Assembly: GCA_040905045.1 (NCBI GenBank)
Contig: JBBDSH010000056.1
Span: 1 to 33,072, forward strand
Length of the DNA: 33,072 nt
Reading direction: 5' to 3'
Source: JBBDSH01 sp040905045
GTDB taxonomy: Bacteria > Pseudomonadota > Gammaproteobacteria > Eutrophobiales > Eutrophobiaceae
The notes beneath the pieces were generated by a model that saw nothing but the letters and a program-made list of their open reading frames with translations, was not told the origin of the DNA and did not search any database. This document shows positions 15,158 through 24,298 of this stretch, piece after piece (the first letter of the stretch is position 1; every line of letters begins with the position of its first letter). Made by a program: the position numbers and the translations under genes.

Positions 15158-16267
15158 TCAGGTCAATTCCATCAAGGGCGTATACGCACCCATCATCCCC
15201 AGCGCTTCCGCCACCGGCTTACAGGTGATGCGGCCCCGGCTTGTATTGACACCTTTTCCGAACCCCGGATCTCCGCTGACTGCCGGCATGCCTCCATCGG
15301 CCAGTTTCAGGACATAGGGCAGGGTGGCGGTATCCAGGGCGATGGTGGCCGTGCGCGGATAGGCGCCGGGCATGTTGGTGACGCAGTAATGGATGATATC
15401 GTGTTTTACGAAAACCGGGTCCGAGTGAGAGGTGGGTCGGGAGGTTTCCACGCAGCCGCCCTGATCGATGCTGACATCCACGATCACCGCACCGGTTTGC
15501 ATCCGCTTCACCATGGCCTCGGTCACCAGATGCGGGGCGCGCGATCCCCGCAGGAGCACGGCGCCGATGACCACATCCGAGTTCTTGACAGCCTCTTCAA
15601 TGGTATCGGGACCGGATTCAACAAACCGCATGCCGCCGGGCCGGATTTGCTGCAGGTGTTCGAATCTGGCGCTGTCCTTGCCCAGCATAATGACATTGGC
15701 TCCCATACCGTCTGCACTGAATGCGGCGTGGCGACCGACTATGCCGTCGCCGATGATGGTGACGGTGCCGTGGCGCTCGTCCAGAATCCGGCCCAGCTGA
15801 ATCCCGCGGCCGCCGTTGAACCGGGCCAGGTACCAGGCGCCGACCGTTGCCGCCATGTTGCCGGCAATGGCGCTCATGGGTGCAAGCAGGGGCAGTCCAC
15901 CGTGCCTGTCTTCCACCGTTTCGTAGGCGATGGCGGTGGTCCCGGCGGTCAGCAATGCTTCCGTCAGTGAAGGAGTAACACCGGCAAGATGCAGATAGGT
16001 AAACAGGATATTGTCCTTCAGAAAGCCATATTCCTGCTCCAGCGGTTCCTTGACCTTGATCACCAGTTCCGCATCCCAGGCTTCGGCGGCAGTCCCGATT
16101 TGTGCGCCGGCCGCAGTGTATTCATCATTGCCGAATCCGGATCCCGTGCCGGCGTCGTGCTCGACAAGCACGTCGTGCCCGGCCTGAACCAGTGTCCCGG
16201 CCCCGGACGGTGTCAGGGCGACGCGGTTTTCCTTGTCCTTGATTTCTTTAATAACACCGATTTTCAT
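15158..16267 (-). CDS. ald: Alanine dehydrogenase
   Basis: 369 residues, the usual Ald length. The N-terminal substrate domain starts MKIGVIKEIKDKENRVALTP and includes the lysine of VIKVKEP and the histidine of TYLHLAG that bind and activate pyruvate. A Rossmann domain (GDGIVGRHAAFSADGMGA) binds NAD. The enzyme interconverts L-alanine and pyruvate plus ammonia. It lies 12 bp after the AI-2E family permease gene and is the last gene of this minus-strand run. No clear ribosome binding site precedes the ATG, so coupling to the upstream gene is possible. Its partner function there is not obvious. Confidence 0.95.
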   Translation of the reverse strand: MKIGVIKEIKDKENRVALTPSGAGTLVQAGHDVLVEHDAGTGSGFGNDEYTAAGAQIGTAAEAWDAELVIKVKEPLEQEYGFLKDNILFTYLHLAGVTPSLTEALLTAGTTAIAYETVEDRHGGLPLLAPMSAIAGNMAATVGAWYLARFNGGRGIQLGRILDERHGTVTIIGDGIVGRHAAFSADGMGANVIMLGKDSARFEHLQQIRPGGMRFVESGPDTIEEAVKNSDVVIGAVLLRGSRAPHLVTEAMVKRMQTGAVIVDVSIDQGGCVETSRPTSHSDPVFVKHDIIHYCVTNMPGAYPRTATIALDTATLPYVLKLADGGMPAVSGDPGFGKGVNTSRGRITCKPVAEALGMMGAYTPLMELT

Positions 16268-16279
16268 AGCATCATTGAT

Positions 16280-17338
16280 TCAGTCGTTCTTTTTCGGAGC
16301 TTCGCTTTTCATTTGCTCTTCCGGTCCCAGCAAAATCGCCAGCCACCGGGTATCATCATTGCTGTCCAGGGCGATTTTGATAATCATGGTCAAGGGAACG
16401 GAGAGAAATAATCCGACCGGCCCCAGAATCCACGCCCACGTGATCAGGGACAGGAATACCACCAGCGTGGACAAACCCATACCTTGTCCCATGAAACGCG
16501 GTTCCATCAGTTCGCCGATAATAACGTTAATGGTGAGGTAGCCGATGACAAGATACACGGCCGACCAGGGGCCCGGGTCGATAAAGGCCAGTACTATGGC
16601 CGGCAGGGCCGCCAGGGTCGGACCAATGTTGGGGATGTAGTTGAACAGGAAAGCAATAAATCCCCAAACCATGGCGTAATCCACTCCGACAATTGCCGCA
16701 AGGATGCCCACCAGTATTCCCTTGATCAGGCCTATGGCGGTCTTCAGGGTCATGTAACGCTGGATGCTGCCGGTAAAGGTACTGAAAAAATCGCTTTTAA
16801 AACGATTGTCTGTGGCCGCCTGGAGCTTGTCGTGAAAGTAGGAGGCTTCCCCGAGCATGAAAATAACGGCCAGGAAGATAATAAAAGTATGGGTCATAAT
16901 CGTTCCCAGCCCACCCAGAACATTTTTTCCCAAACCAAAAACAACGCCCGGGTCGAAGTATCTCTGGATTTGATCCTGGGAGGCGGGCAGGCCGTAGCGA
17001 TTAAGCCAATCGGTCACCGCTGCGAATTCTGTTTCTGCAAGCGCCCGATATTCGGGCAGGTTCTTGTACAAGTCATCGAGTGATGCACCGACAAGCACGG
17101 CAATAATTGCCAATATGCCAAGCAGCATGAAAATAATCATTCCCACGGCTGCGAACGGGGGCACGTTCCTGAGCAAAAGCCAGTTCAGGGAAGGCAGGCA
17201 CAAGAGTGTGATAAATGCCGCCAGCAACAGTATTACGATAATCGTTTGCGCAACATGCATGCCGGCGATAATGATCACCATGCAGGCTACAATGAGCATG
17301 GTGCGTAATAATCGTGACTCTGCCGGGATATGTATCAT
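16280..17338 (-). CDS. AI-2E family (PerM-like) membrane permease
   Basis: 352 residues from the ATG at 17338; a GTG at 17356 gives six more residues and neither has a clear ribosome binding site. It has the AI-2E exporter family layout: paired N-terminal helices (about 10-75), a soluble stretch to about 140, then five to six helices including the GILVGILAAIVGVDYAMVWGFIAFLFNYIPNIGPT region, which is the family hallmark. Members include TqsA (quorum-signal export) and Na+/H+ or unknown exporters, so the substrate cannot be stated. The gene sits 36 bp after ptsP and 12 bp before ald on the same strand. Confidence 0.87.
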   Translation of the reverse strand: MIHIPAESRLLRTMLIVACMVIIIAGMHVAQTIIVILLLAAFITLLCLPSLNWLLLRNVPPFAAVGMIIFMLLGILAIIAVLVGASLDDLYKNLPEYRALAETEFAAVTDWLNRYGLPASQDQIQRYFDPGVVFGLGKNVLGGLGTIMTHTFIIFLAVIFMLGEASYFHDKLQAATDNRFKSDFFSTFTGSIQRYMTLKTAIGLIKGILVGILAAIVGVDYAMVWGFIAFLFNYIPNIGPTLAALPAIVLAFIDPGPWSAVYLVIGYLTINVIIGELMEPRFMGQGMGLSTLVVFLSLITWAWILGPVGLFLSVPLTMIIKIALDSNDDTRWLAILLGPEEQMKSEAPKKND

Positions 17339-17374
17339 AATCGATGCACCGATCACTTGTATTCTGTTCGTCGC

Positions 17375-19651
17375 TTACGCTGCCGGTCCAAGCAACGCCT
17401 TGAGACCATGCTGCTCCAGTTCTGCGTGCAGTAATCGTCTTATATCCGCAGGATTATCCATGCGCCGTGCCTTGCGCCAGAGTTTGCTTGCTTCTTCATA
17501 ACTGAAGCTGCGAATGACCCACTTGATGCGCGGCAGATCGCCGGCACTGAGGCTGAGACTGTCGAACTGCATGGCGATGAGCATGATGGCTACCGCCGGG
17601 TCGCCGGCCGCCTCGCCGCAGATGGATAATGGAATCCGGGCCTTGCGGGCCGCCGTCGCGATCTGGGACAACGCTTCCAGTACCGAGGGGTGCAGGGGTT
17701 CGAACAACTCGGCCACCAGTTCATTGTTACGATCAATGGCAAGCAGGTACTGAACAAGGTCGTTGCTGCCGATGGAAAGAAAATCCACGCGTTTGGCGAT
17801 AGCCGGGATTTGATAGATGGTGGACGGCACCTCGATCATGGTTCCGATTTCCGGATAGGGCACGGCAAGCCCTTCCTCAAGAACTTCGTTATAGGCCCGT
17901 TTCAACAGGACGACAGCGCGGTCAATCTCGCCGACACCGCTGATCATGGGCAGCAGTATCTTGAGATTTTCCAGCCCCTCATTGGCGCGCAGCATGGCGC
18001 GGGCCTGGGTCAGGAAAATTTCCGGATGATCCAGGGAGACGCGGATGCCGCGCCAGCCCAGGAACGGATTGGGCTCGTTGATGGGAAAATAAGGCAGCAC
18101 CTTGTCGCCGCCGATGTCCAGGGTGCGCAGGGTGACCGGCAGAGGGGCATAGGCTTCCAGCACGGCGCGGTACAGCTGGTACTGTTCATCCTCACTGGGA
18201 AAACTGTCCTTGCTCATGAACGGCAGTTCCGTCCGGTACAGGCCGATGCCTTCCGTGCCCACATCATGGGCGTGGGTGTAGCCCGCCAATAGGCCGGAAT
18301 TGGTAAAGAGATGAATACGGAGGCCGTCTCTCGTAGTGGCCGGTTTATCACGCAGGGATCGAAGTTGCTCCGCCAGAGCCTCTTCACCCTGGAGCATTTC
18401 CTCGTATTCCTGCATTTCGATGGCATTGGGCGCCACATGGAGATAGCCCTTGTAACCGTCGATGACCAGGGTTTTCCCCTCCAGTCGTGACAGGGGGAGA
18501 TGCCCGGCAAAACCGGATACGGCGGGGATGTTGAGCGCGTGCGCCAGAATGGCCAGATGGGAATAGGCGGATCCGTGACCGGAGACGATCCCGGCCAGGC
18601 ATTCCGGCGGTACCGTGGCGATATCCAGCGGACTCAGGTTTTCCCCAATCAGGACGGTATTGTCCGGGTAACGGCGCTCCGTCCTGACTTCGCTCTGCAG
18701 GTGGCCTAATATACGCCTGCCGATATCGCGTATGTCATTGGCACGTTCCTTCAGATAGGGATTATCCATGGCATCGAACTGATCCGCATACCACTGAATG
18801 GTTTCCCGCAAGGCGCCCTGCGCCCAGTTGCCGGCACGGATACCGGCGAGGGTGTTTTTAATCAATTCCTCATCCCGGGCGATGAGACTGTAGGCGTCGA
18901 ACAATAACCGGTCTGCCTCCTGCATGGATTCGACCAGTTGATCGCGTATCCCGGCCAGTTCCTCGACCACGGCGTCGACGGCCGCATGAAAGCGTTTTTC
19001 CTCTTCTTCGATATCTTCGGGCTTGCGATCCGGCACCGCCGTGATTTCCGTCGGCGTATAGGCGACGATGCCGGTGCCGATGCATAAACCGGGTGCCGCG
19101 GCAATGCCCTTGTAGAGACCACCCGACTGGCCCAGATCCGTCATGAGACTGTCGATCTCGCCGCGCGCCTTGGCGAAGGCGATATTGCCGGCGATGAGCG
19201 CCGCCAGGGTGGTCAGGAATGCCAGGTCCTGGTCGTCAAAGCGGCGCGGCGAGACCTGTTGCACCACCAGGACCGCCAGCAGTTCGCCCTGCTGTATGAC
19301 CGGAATGCCGACGAACGAGTGATAGCGTTCCTCGCCGCTTTCCGGTATGTACTTGAAACGGGAATGACTGGAGGCGTTTTCAATGTTGATGGGTTCGGAG
19401 CGTTCGCCTACCAGTCCGACCAGGCCTTCGTCATAATTAAGAATGACATTGCCCACGGCTTCCGGATTGAGGCCGTGAGTGGCCATGAGAACATAGTTGC
19501 GGTTGATTTTGTCATTCAGGTAAATGGAACAGACATCCACGCCGAGGGCCTGGTAGATGGCATGCACCAGGCGGTTGAGCGCGGTGCTCAGGTCCGAGGC
19601 GTTGTTGACGGACTGAACGATCTTCTGAATGGTGGTGATGGAATTCGGCAC
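17375..19651 (-). CDS. ptsP: PtsP, enzyme I of the nitrogen-related phosphotransferase system
   Basis: 758 residues. An N-terminal GAF domain (about 15-160) is followed by the enzyme I phosphotransferase domain, whose active histidine H365 lies in GSAYSHLAILA, and by the C-terminal PEP-binding barrel (GIGLYRTELPFM, then SIGSNDLVQYLLAIDR). It phosphorylates NPr from PEP in a regulatory chain tied to nitrogen and potassium status, with the GAF domain sensing glutamine or a related signal. The only start that fits is GTG at 19651. NPr and EIIA-Ntr are not in the window. A hairpin-forming repeat (19709-19780) precedes it and may separate its transcript from cysE. Confidence 0.95.
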   Translation of the reverse strand: MPNSITTIQKIVQSVNNASDLSTALNRLVHAIYQALGVDVCSIYLNDKINRNYVLMATHGLNPEAVGNVILNYDEGLVGLVGERSEPINIENASSHSRFKYIPESGEERYHSFVGIPVIQQGELLAVLVVQQVSPRRFDDQDLAFLTTLAALIAGNIAFAKARGEIDSLMTDLGQSGGLYKGIAAAPGLCIGTGIVAYTPTEITAVPDRKPEDIEEEEKRFHAAVDAVVEELAGIRDQLVESMQEADRLLFDAYSLIARDEELIKNTLAGIRAGNWAQGALRETIQWYADQFDAMDNPYLKERANDIRDIGRRILGHLQSEVRTERRYPDNTVLIGENLSPLDIATVPPECLAGIVSGHGSAYSHLAILAHALNIPAVSGFAGHLPLSRLEGKTLVIDGYKGYLHVAPNAIEMQEYEEMLQGEEALAEQLRSLRDKPATTRDGLRIHLFTNSGLLAGYTHAHDVGTEGIGLYRTELPFMSKDSFPSEDEQYQLYRAVLEAYAPLPVTLRTLDIGGDKVLPYFPINEPNPFLGWRGIRVSLDHPEIFLTQARAMLRANEGLENLKILLPMISGVGEIDRAVVLLKRAYNEVLEEGLAVPYPEIGTMIEVPSTIYQIPAIAKRVDFLSIGSNDLVQYLLAIDRNNELVAELFEPLHPSVLEALSQIATAARKARIPLSICGEAAGDPAVAIMLIAMQFDSLSLSAGDLPRIKWVIRSFSYEEASKLWRKARRMDNPADIRRLLHAELEQHGLKALLGPAA

Positions 19652-19708
19652 GGGCTCTGATTACCTGACTGTGTTACCCGGAAAGATTACAGCCTTATTG
19701 AGTGCGGT

Positions 19709-19780
19709 GTAAGGGGTAAGGTGTGAGGAGTATCAATCGTGACGGCATTTTCATCTTACTCCTCACTCCTTACCCCTCGC
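19709..19780. repeat. Inverted ACTCCTC heptamer hairpin between cysE and ptsP
   Basis: The 23-base arms at 19709-19731 and 19758-19780 are reverse complements at 20 of 23 positions, with a 26-nt loop. Each arm is made of three 7-bp units (GTAAGGG, GTAAGGT, GTGAGGA; and CTTACTC, CTCACTC, CTTACCC). It lies 29 bp downstream of the cysE stop on the minus strand, where it could end or process the valS-cysE transcript. No U-run follows it. Confidence 0.85.
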
Positions 19781-19808
19781 CATTTCAACTCTGTGGCAAA
19801 CCAAAATG

Positions 19809-20513
19809 TTACTCGTTCTTTTCCTTTTCCTTAATCTGCTTGCGCAACTCCTCCAGTTCCTCGTCCACCTTGTGCATGTGATCCAGCATGGTGTCGATGG
19901 CGTTCTGGACGGGATCCGGCATGTCCTTGCTGGCGCCGTAGGCGTCGAAGCCGATCTTTTTCGCCATGGCTTCCCTCTGGGCGCTTTTGTCTTCCGGTTT
20001 TTTCTTTACCACGACGTGTCCGGGGATGCCCACCACGGTGGCGCCGGGTGGTACGTCCTTGACGACGACGGCGTTGGAACCGACCCGCGCTCCTTCGCCC
20101 AGGGTGATGGGGCCCAGTACTTTGGCGCCGGCGCCGACGATGACGTTGTTCTTCAATGTCGGGTGGCGCTTGCCCTTCTGCCAGGTGGTGCCGCCCAGGG
20201 TGACGCCGTGATAGATGGAGCAGTCGTCACCGATCTCCGAGGTTTCACCGATGACCACCCCCATACCGTGATCGATAAAGAAGCGCCGGCCGATGGTGGC
20301 GCCGGGATGGATCTCGATGCCGGTAAGAAAACGGGCGATATGAGATCCGAGCCGCGCCAGCAGGGGGAGCTTTTTCTTCCATAACCAGTGGTTCACACGA
20401 TGCATGAGTATGGCATGCAGGCCCGGGCAGGCGATCAGGGTTTCCAGGGCACTGCGCGCCGCCGGATCGCGGTCGAATACCACACGGATGTCTTCTTTCA
20501 GGGTGTTGAACAT
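19809..20513 (-). CDS. cysE: Serine O-acetyltransferase
   Basis: 234 residues. A short N-terminal helical domain is followed by the left-handed beta-helix of hexapeptide repeats (GIEIHPGATIGRRFFIDHG, then IYHGVTLGGTTWQKGKRHPT, then GAKVLGPITLGEGARVGSNAVV). The catalytic D-H pair is in FIDHG and YHGVTLGG. It makes O-acetylserine from serine and acetyl-CoA, the carbon acceptor for cysteine synthesis. The end (about 200-234) is a charged coiled coil. It is the shorter EpsC-like form rather than the long enterobacterial CysE. It starts 2 bp after the valS stop, so it is probably translated with it. Confidence 0.94.
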   Translation of the reverse strand: MFNTLKEDIRVVFDRDPAARSALETLIACPGLHAILMHRVNHWLWKKKLPLLARLGSHIARFLTGIEIHPGATIGRRFFIDHGMGVVIGETSEIGDDCSIYHGVTLGGTTWQKGKRHPTLKNNVIVGAGAKVLGPITLGEGARVGSNAVVVKDVPPGATVVGIPGHVVVKKKPEDKSAQREAMAKKIGFDAYGASKDMPDPVQNAIDTMLDHMHKVDEELEELRKQIKEKEKNE

Positions 20514-20515
20514 GG

Positions 20516-23290
20516 CTATCGGGTTACCAGCGCCTTGATGCGTTCATGTTGTGACTCCAGTTTGTCGATGCTGGTCCGGGTCTCTTCAAGCCTGTCGCGT
20601 TCCTTCTGCACCACCGCCGCCGGAGCGCGTTCGACAAACTGCTTGTTGGCCAGTTTCGTTTCCATTCTTTCCCGTTCATTCTTTAACTTATTCAGTTCTT
20701 TTTCCAGTCTTTCCAGTTCCGCATCCGGATCAATCAGGTCCGCCAGAGGCACCAGCAGGGTCGTGTCTCCGGCCAGGGCGACCACTGTATTGTCCGGTTC
20801 TTCAACGGTTTCCGAAACAGATTCGATGCGGGCCAGATTCCGGATGGCGGCCTGGTTGTGCCGCAGCCACCGCCGTTCCCTGTCGTTGCCGCCCCTTACC
20901 TGCACCGGCAGGGTGCGGCCGGGCGGAATGTCGCGTTCCGCGCGAATACGCCGTACGCCGAGGACGAAGGCCTTGATCCATTCAATTTCATCCACGGCCT
21001 CCGGATCCGTTTCCATATCCGCCGGCTGCGGGTAAGGCTGCAGCATGATGGTCTCGCCGGAACGGTGAATCAGCGGTGCAATGCGCTGCCAGAGTTCCTC
21101 GGTAATGAACGGAATAAACGGATGCATGAGACGCAGCAGGGTCTCGAGATTATGCAGCAGCGTCTGCAGCGTACCGCGCTTCAAGGCTTCGCCGGCTTCC
21201 GCATCATTGAGCGTGGTCTTGGACAGTTCCAGGTACCAGTCGCAGTATTCGTCCCAGGTGTACTCGTATACGGCCTGGGCGGCCAGGTCGAAACGATACT
21301 GGCCGATGCCCGTTTGCACTTCCTCAATGGCCTGGGCCAGCCGCGTATTGATCCAGCGCTCGGCCAGGCCGAACTCCGCTTTACCATTATTAATATCAAT
21401 GTCCTGCGCCTCCGCACTCATGAGAACGTAGCGGGAGGCGTTCCAGAGCTTGTTGCAGAAATTGCGGTAACCCGTGATTCGGCCCACGTCGAAGCGGATG
21501 TCCCGGCCCTGGGTGGCCAGGGAAGCAAAGGTAAAACGCAGGGAATCGGTGCCGTAGGCGGCGATGCCGTCGGGGAAATGCTTGCGGGTGGACTTTTCAA
21601 TCTCGGGGGCCAGCTGCGGCTGCATCAGGCCGGTGGTGCGTTTTTCCACCAGCGACTCCAGGTCGATGCCGTCGATGAGGTCCAGGGGATCGAGAATATT
21701 GCCTTTGGACTTGGACATCTTCCGGCCGTCGGAGTCGCGTACCAGGCCGTGGATATAGACCTCGTGGAAGGGGACGTCGTCCATGAACTTCAGTCCCATC
21801 ATGATCATGCGCGCCACCCAGAAAAAGATAATATCGAAACCGGTCACCAGGACGCTGGTCGGGTAAAAGGTTTTCAGATCGTGCGTGTCTTTCGGCCAGC
21901 CCAGGGTGGAAAATGGCCACAGGGCGGAGGAGAACCAGGTGTCAAGAACATCCTCGTCCCGCCGGAGTGAGGCGTGAGGAGTGAGATGTGAGGCGTATTT
22001 CTCTCTCACCTCTTCTTCATTTCGTCCCACGTAGATATTGCCGGCCTCGTCGTACCAGGCCGGGATGCGGTGGCCCCACCAGAGCTGGCGGCTGATGCAC
22101 CAGTCCTGGATGTTGCGCATCCATTCAAAATAGGTGCGCGACCAGTTCTCCGGCACGAAGCGGATGCGCCCCTCTTCCACCGCCTTGATGGCCGGTTCCG
22201 CCAGCGGCCCGATTTTTACATACCATTGATCCGTCAGATACGGCTCCACCACGGCGCCGGAACGATCGCCGCGCGGCACCATGAGCTTATGGGGTTCGAT
22301 CTTCTCCAGCAGGTCCCGTGCTTCCAGATCGGCGACGATGCGCTTGCGGGCCTCATAACGATCCAGGCCGCGATAGGCTTCCGGCCCCTCGTCATTAATA
22401 ACCGCATCGATAGTGAATATGTTTCGTAAAGGCAGATTATGTCGTTGACCCACCTCGTAGTCGTTAAAGTCATGGGCCGGTGTGATCTTGAGGCAGCCGG
22501 TGCCGAATTCCGGATCCACGTACTCATCGGCGATGACCGGGATAGTACGGCCGGTCAAAGGCAGTTCCACTTCCCGGCCGACCAGATCCCGGTAACGTTC
22601 GTCGTCCGGGTGCACGGCCACGGCGGCGTCGCCGAGCATGGTTTCAGGACGGGTGGTGGCGACAATGACATGACCCTTGCCGTCGACACGGGGATAGCGC
22701 ATATGCCAGAGATGGCCGTCTTCCTCTTCGGCCAGGACTTCCAGATCGGAGATGGCCGTGTGTAATACCGGGTCCCAGTTCACCAGCCGCTTGCCGCGAT
22801 AAATGAGTCCCTCATCATAGAGACGCACAAAGACTTCCGTCACCGCCTTCGACAGGCTCTCGTCCATGGTGAAGCGTTCCCGCGACCAGTCCATGGACGT
22901 GCCCAGGCGCCGCGACTGCCGGCTGATGGTATTGCCGGAAGTCTGCTTCCAGTCCCAGACGGCGCGGACGAAGTCTTCCCGGCCCAGATCGTGCCGGGTT
23001 TTGCCCTGCAGGCCCAGTTGCCGCTCCACCACCATCTGCGTGGCGATGCCGGCGTGATCGGTGCCGCATTGCCACAGGGTTTCTTCGCCGAGCATGCGAT
23101 GATAGCGGATGAGGATGTCCATCAGGGTCTGCTGAAAGGCATGACCCATGTGCAGACTGCCGGTGACATTGGGTGGCGGCAGCATAATGCAATAGGATTT
23201 ACCATCCGGTTGCGGGGAAAACCAGCCTTTCTCTTCCCAGGTGTGGTACCAGTCCGCCTCGATGGCCTGCGGGTTATAGGTTTTTTCCAT
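20516..23290 (-). CDS. valS: Valyl-tRNA synthetase
   Basis: 924 residues of a class I synthetase. The HIGH-type motif HMGH lies at 47-50 after PPPNVTGSL, and KMSKS at 524-528. An editing (CP1) domain occupies about 200-350. The anticodon-binding helical domain and the C-terminal coiled-coil arm (about 850-924, LERLEKELNKLKNERERM) that grips tRNA-Val are present. It charges tRNA-Val and hydrolyses mischarged threonyl-tRNA. Oddly, residues about 431-443 (in KYASHLTPHASL) are coded by five heptamer repeat units at 21964-21998, in frame, just before the conserved DEDVLDTWFSSALWP segment. The frame is otherwise intact. Confidence 0.97.
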   Translation of the reverse strand: MEKTYNPQAIEADWYHTWEEKGWFSPQPDGKSYCIMLPPPNVTGSLHMGHAFQQTLMDILIRYHRMLGEETLWQCGTDHAGIATQMVVERQLGLQGKTRHDLGREDFVRAVWDWKQTSGNTISRQSRRLGTSMDWSRERFTMDESLSKAVTEVFVRLYDEGLIYRGKRLVNWDPVLHTAISDLEVLAEEEDGHLWHMRYPRVDGKGHVIVATTRPETMLGDAAVAVHPDDERYRDLVGREVELPLTGRTIPVIADEYVDPEFGTGCLKITPAHDFNDYEVGQRHNLPLRNIFTIDAVINDEGPEAYRGLDRYEARKRIVADLEARDLLEKIEPHKLMVPRGDRSGAVVEPYLTDQWYVKIGPLAEPAIKAVEEGRIRFVPENWSRTYFEWMRNIQDWCISRQLWWGHRIPAWYDEAGNIYVGRNEEEVREKYASHLTPHASLRRDEDVLDTWFSSALWPFSTLGWPKDTHDLKTFYPTSVLVTGFDIIFFWVARMIMMGLKFMDDVPFHEVYIHGLVRDSDGRKMSKSKGNILDPLDLIDGIDLESLVEKRTTGLMQPQLAPEIEKSTRKHFPDGIAAYGTDSLRFTFASLATQGRDIRFDVGRITGYRNFCNKLWNASRYVLMSAEAQDIDINNGKAEFGLAERWINTRLAQAIEEVQTGIGQYRFDLAAQAVYEYTWDEYCDWYLELSKTTLNDAEAGEALKRGTLQTLLHNLETLLRLMHPFIPFITEELWQRIAPLIHRSGETIMLQPYPQPADMETDPEAVDEIEWIKAFVLGVRRIRAERDIPPGRTLPVQVRGGNDRERRWLRHNQAAIRNLARIESVSETVEEPDNTVVALAGDTTLLVPLADLIDPDAELERLEKELNKLKNERERMETKLANKQFVERAPAAVVQKERDRLEETRTSIDKLESQHERIKALVTR
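21964..21998. repeat. Heptamer array inside the valS reading frame
   Basis: Five 7-bp units (GGAGTGA, GGCGTGA, GGAGTGA, GATGTGA, GGCGTAT) of the same family as the intergenic arrays near 15100, 19760 and 28150. Read on the minus strand they code for ASHLTPHASL and neighbours of ValS. Thirty-five bp is not a multiple of three, so the array either replaced native sequence or gained one more base with it. Confidence 0.8.
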
Positions 23291-23464
23291 GTGTTACGTC
23301 AAAGCTTAAGAAAATAAACGGGTTAATGGCCTGGGTTATCCGGGGTTCGTCAAAATCGATCCGGGAACCCGGTGGGGATTATGCCGAACCGGGCGCCGGC
23401 TTAACAGCCGCAGGAAGGGTTTTCTTCAGAAAAGGCAGTATAGGCCGGCTCAAATACCGGGCCG

Positions 23465-23848
23465 TCAATCTTCGGAAAAGCGCCCTGAGGTCTCGTCCCG
23501 GTTATTGCTTGCAGCTGCGTCTGCCTGCATTTGCTGGTTCAGTTCCCTGAGGATGCTTTGTCTGAGATTGTTTTTCAGAATATGCACGGTCTCATCCAGT
23601 TCCGTGGAGAATTTCTGTTCCAGTCGTTGTGCCAGTTCGGCGATTTTCTCATCCGAAGCCGGTTGTGGCTGTATTGTTTCCGTGTCCGGGTAGTCTTCCG
23701 GCGATACCACATCGTCCAGTATCGGAATATTCGCCGCCCGGTATACCGGTGCTTCACCGCCCTGTGTCTCGACACGCTGTTCCGCCAGCAACGCTTCCAG
23801 TTCCTCAATGCGGCGGGCCAGGTTGGCGTTCTCGTTGTCGTCAGGCAT
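23465..23848 (-). CDS. Small coiled-coil protein of unknown function between holC and valS
   Basis: 127 residues from the ATG at 23848, which overlaps the end of holC by 8 bp and so suggests coupled translation. It starts with a predicted coiled coil (NANLARRIEELEALLAEQRVE), has an acidic, proline-rich middle (VSPEDYPDTETIQPQP), and a second long helix (SDEKIAELAQRLEQKFSTELDETVHILKNNLRQSILREL). It has no signal peptide, membrane helix or cysteine. Proteins of this kind next to holC are probably cytoplasmic and oligomeric, but I cannot name a function. A 174-bp spacer with small stems separates it from valS. Confidence 0.72.
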   Translation of the reverse strand: MPDDNENANLARRIEELEALLAEQRVETQGGEAPVYRAANIPILDDVVSPEDYPDTETIQPQPASDEKIAELAQRLEQKFSTELDETVHILKNNLRQSILRELNQQMQADAAASNNRDETSGRFSED

Positions 23849-24281
23849 GTTGCTGCTCGTTGCCAAGATCGTGACTGTGCAGTTCAAAGCCCCGCTCGCG
23901 GTACTGCCGGTAGCGCTCTCTGGCCAGTCGCCGGCGGTCATCGTCGGCAGCCACGATCTCGGCCACGCGAACAAAGCCGTCGGCCTGATCCGGCAGTTGT
24001 GAAGTCAGGTTGATGAGCACATCCCCCTGCGGCAGGGTTTGCCCGGGCCAGCCGATGGTGGCCGGGACATCACCGGCCTCGTCGTTTTCCAGCATGGCGT
24101 GGGGCAGAAAGCTGATGTCGTGGAACGTCCACAACAACTCATCCAGGCCCAGAGCGGCGTCCCGGTCCGGTGCCAGGATATGCAGCGTGTGGCCCTGCTT
24201 CCAGGCCTTGTTGGCCAGGCTGCAGGCAAACCGGTCCGGGTCGGTGCCGTTAGTCAATATATAAAAGTCGGCCCGGGGCAT
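23841..24281 (-). CDS. holC: DNA polymerase III chi subunit
   Basis: 146 residues from MPRADFYIL at 24281, 17 bp after the pepA stop; longer frames upstream lie inside pepA. It has the HolC layout: the first strand and helix (ADFYILTNGTDPDRFACSLANKAWKQGHTLHILAPD), the DELLWTFHDISFLPHA motif, and GDVLINLTSQLPD before the last strand and helix. Chi links the clamp loader, through psi, to single-strand binding protein at the fork. The pepA-holC-valS order is the same as in E. coli, which supports the call. Confidence 0.93.
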   Translation of the reverse strand: MPRADFYILTNGTDPDRFACSLANKAWKQGHTLHILAPDRDAALGLDELLWTFHDISFLPHAMLENDEAGDVPATIGWPGQTLPQGDVLINLTSQLPDQADGFVRVAEIVAADDDRRRLARERYRQYRERGFELHSHDLGNEQQHA

Positions 24282-24298
24282 GCTGTTCGCCACCCGTA

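Noticed and set aside
23291..23464. T-box or strong terminator before valS
   Set aside because: The region lies upstream of valS on the opposite side of its start only in part, shows just small stems such as CCGGGAACCCGG at 23361-23372, and has no T-box features or U-run; T-box control of valS is not expected in gammaproteobacteria.
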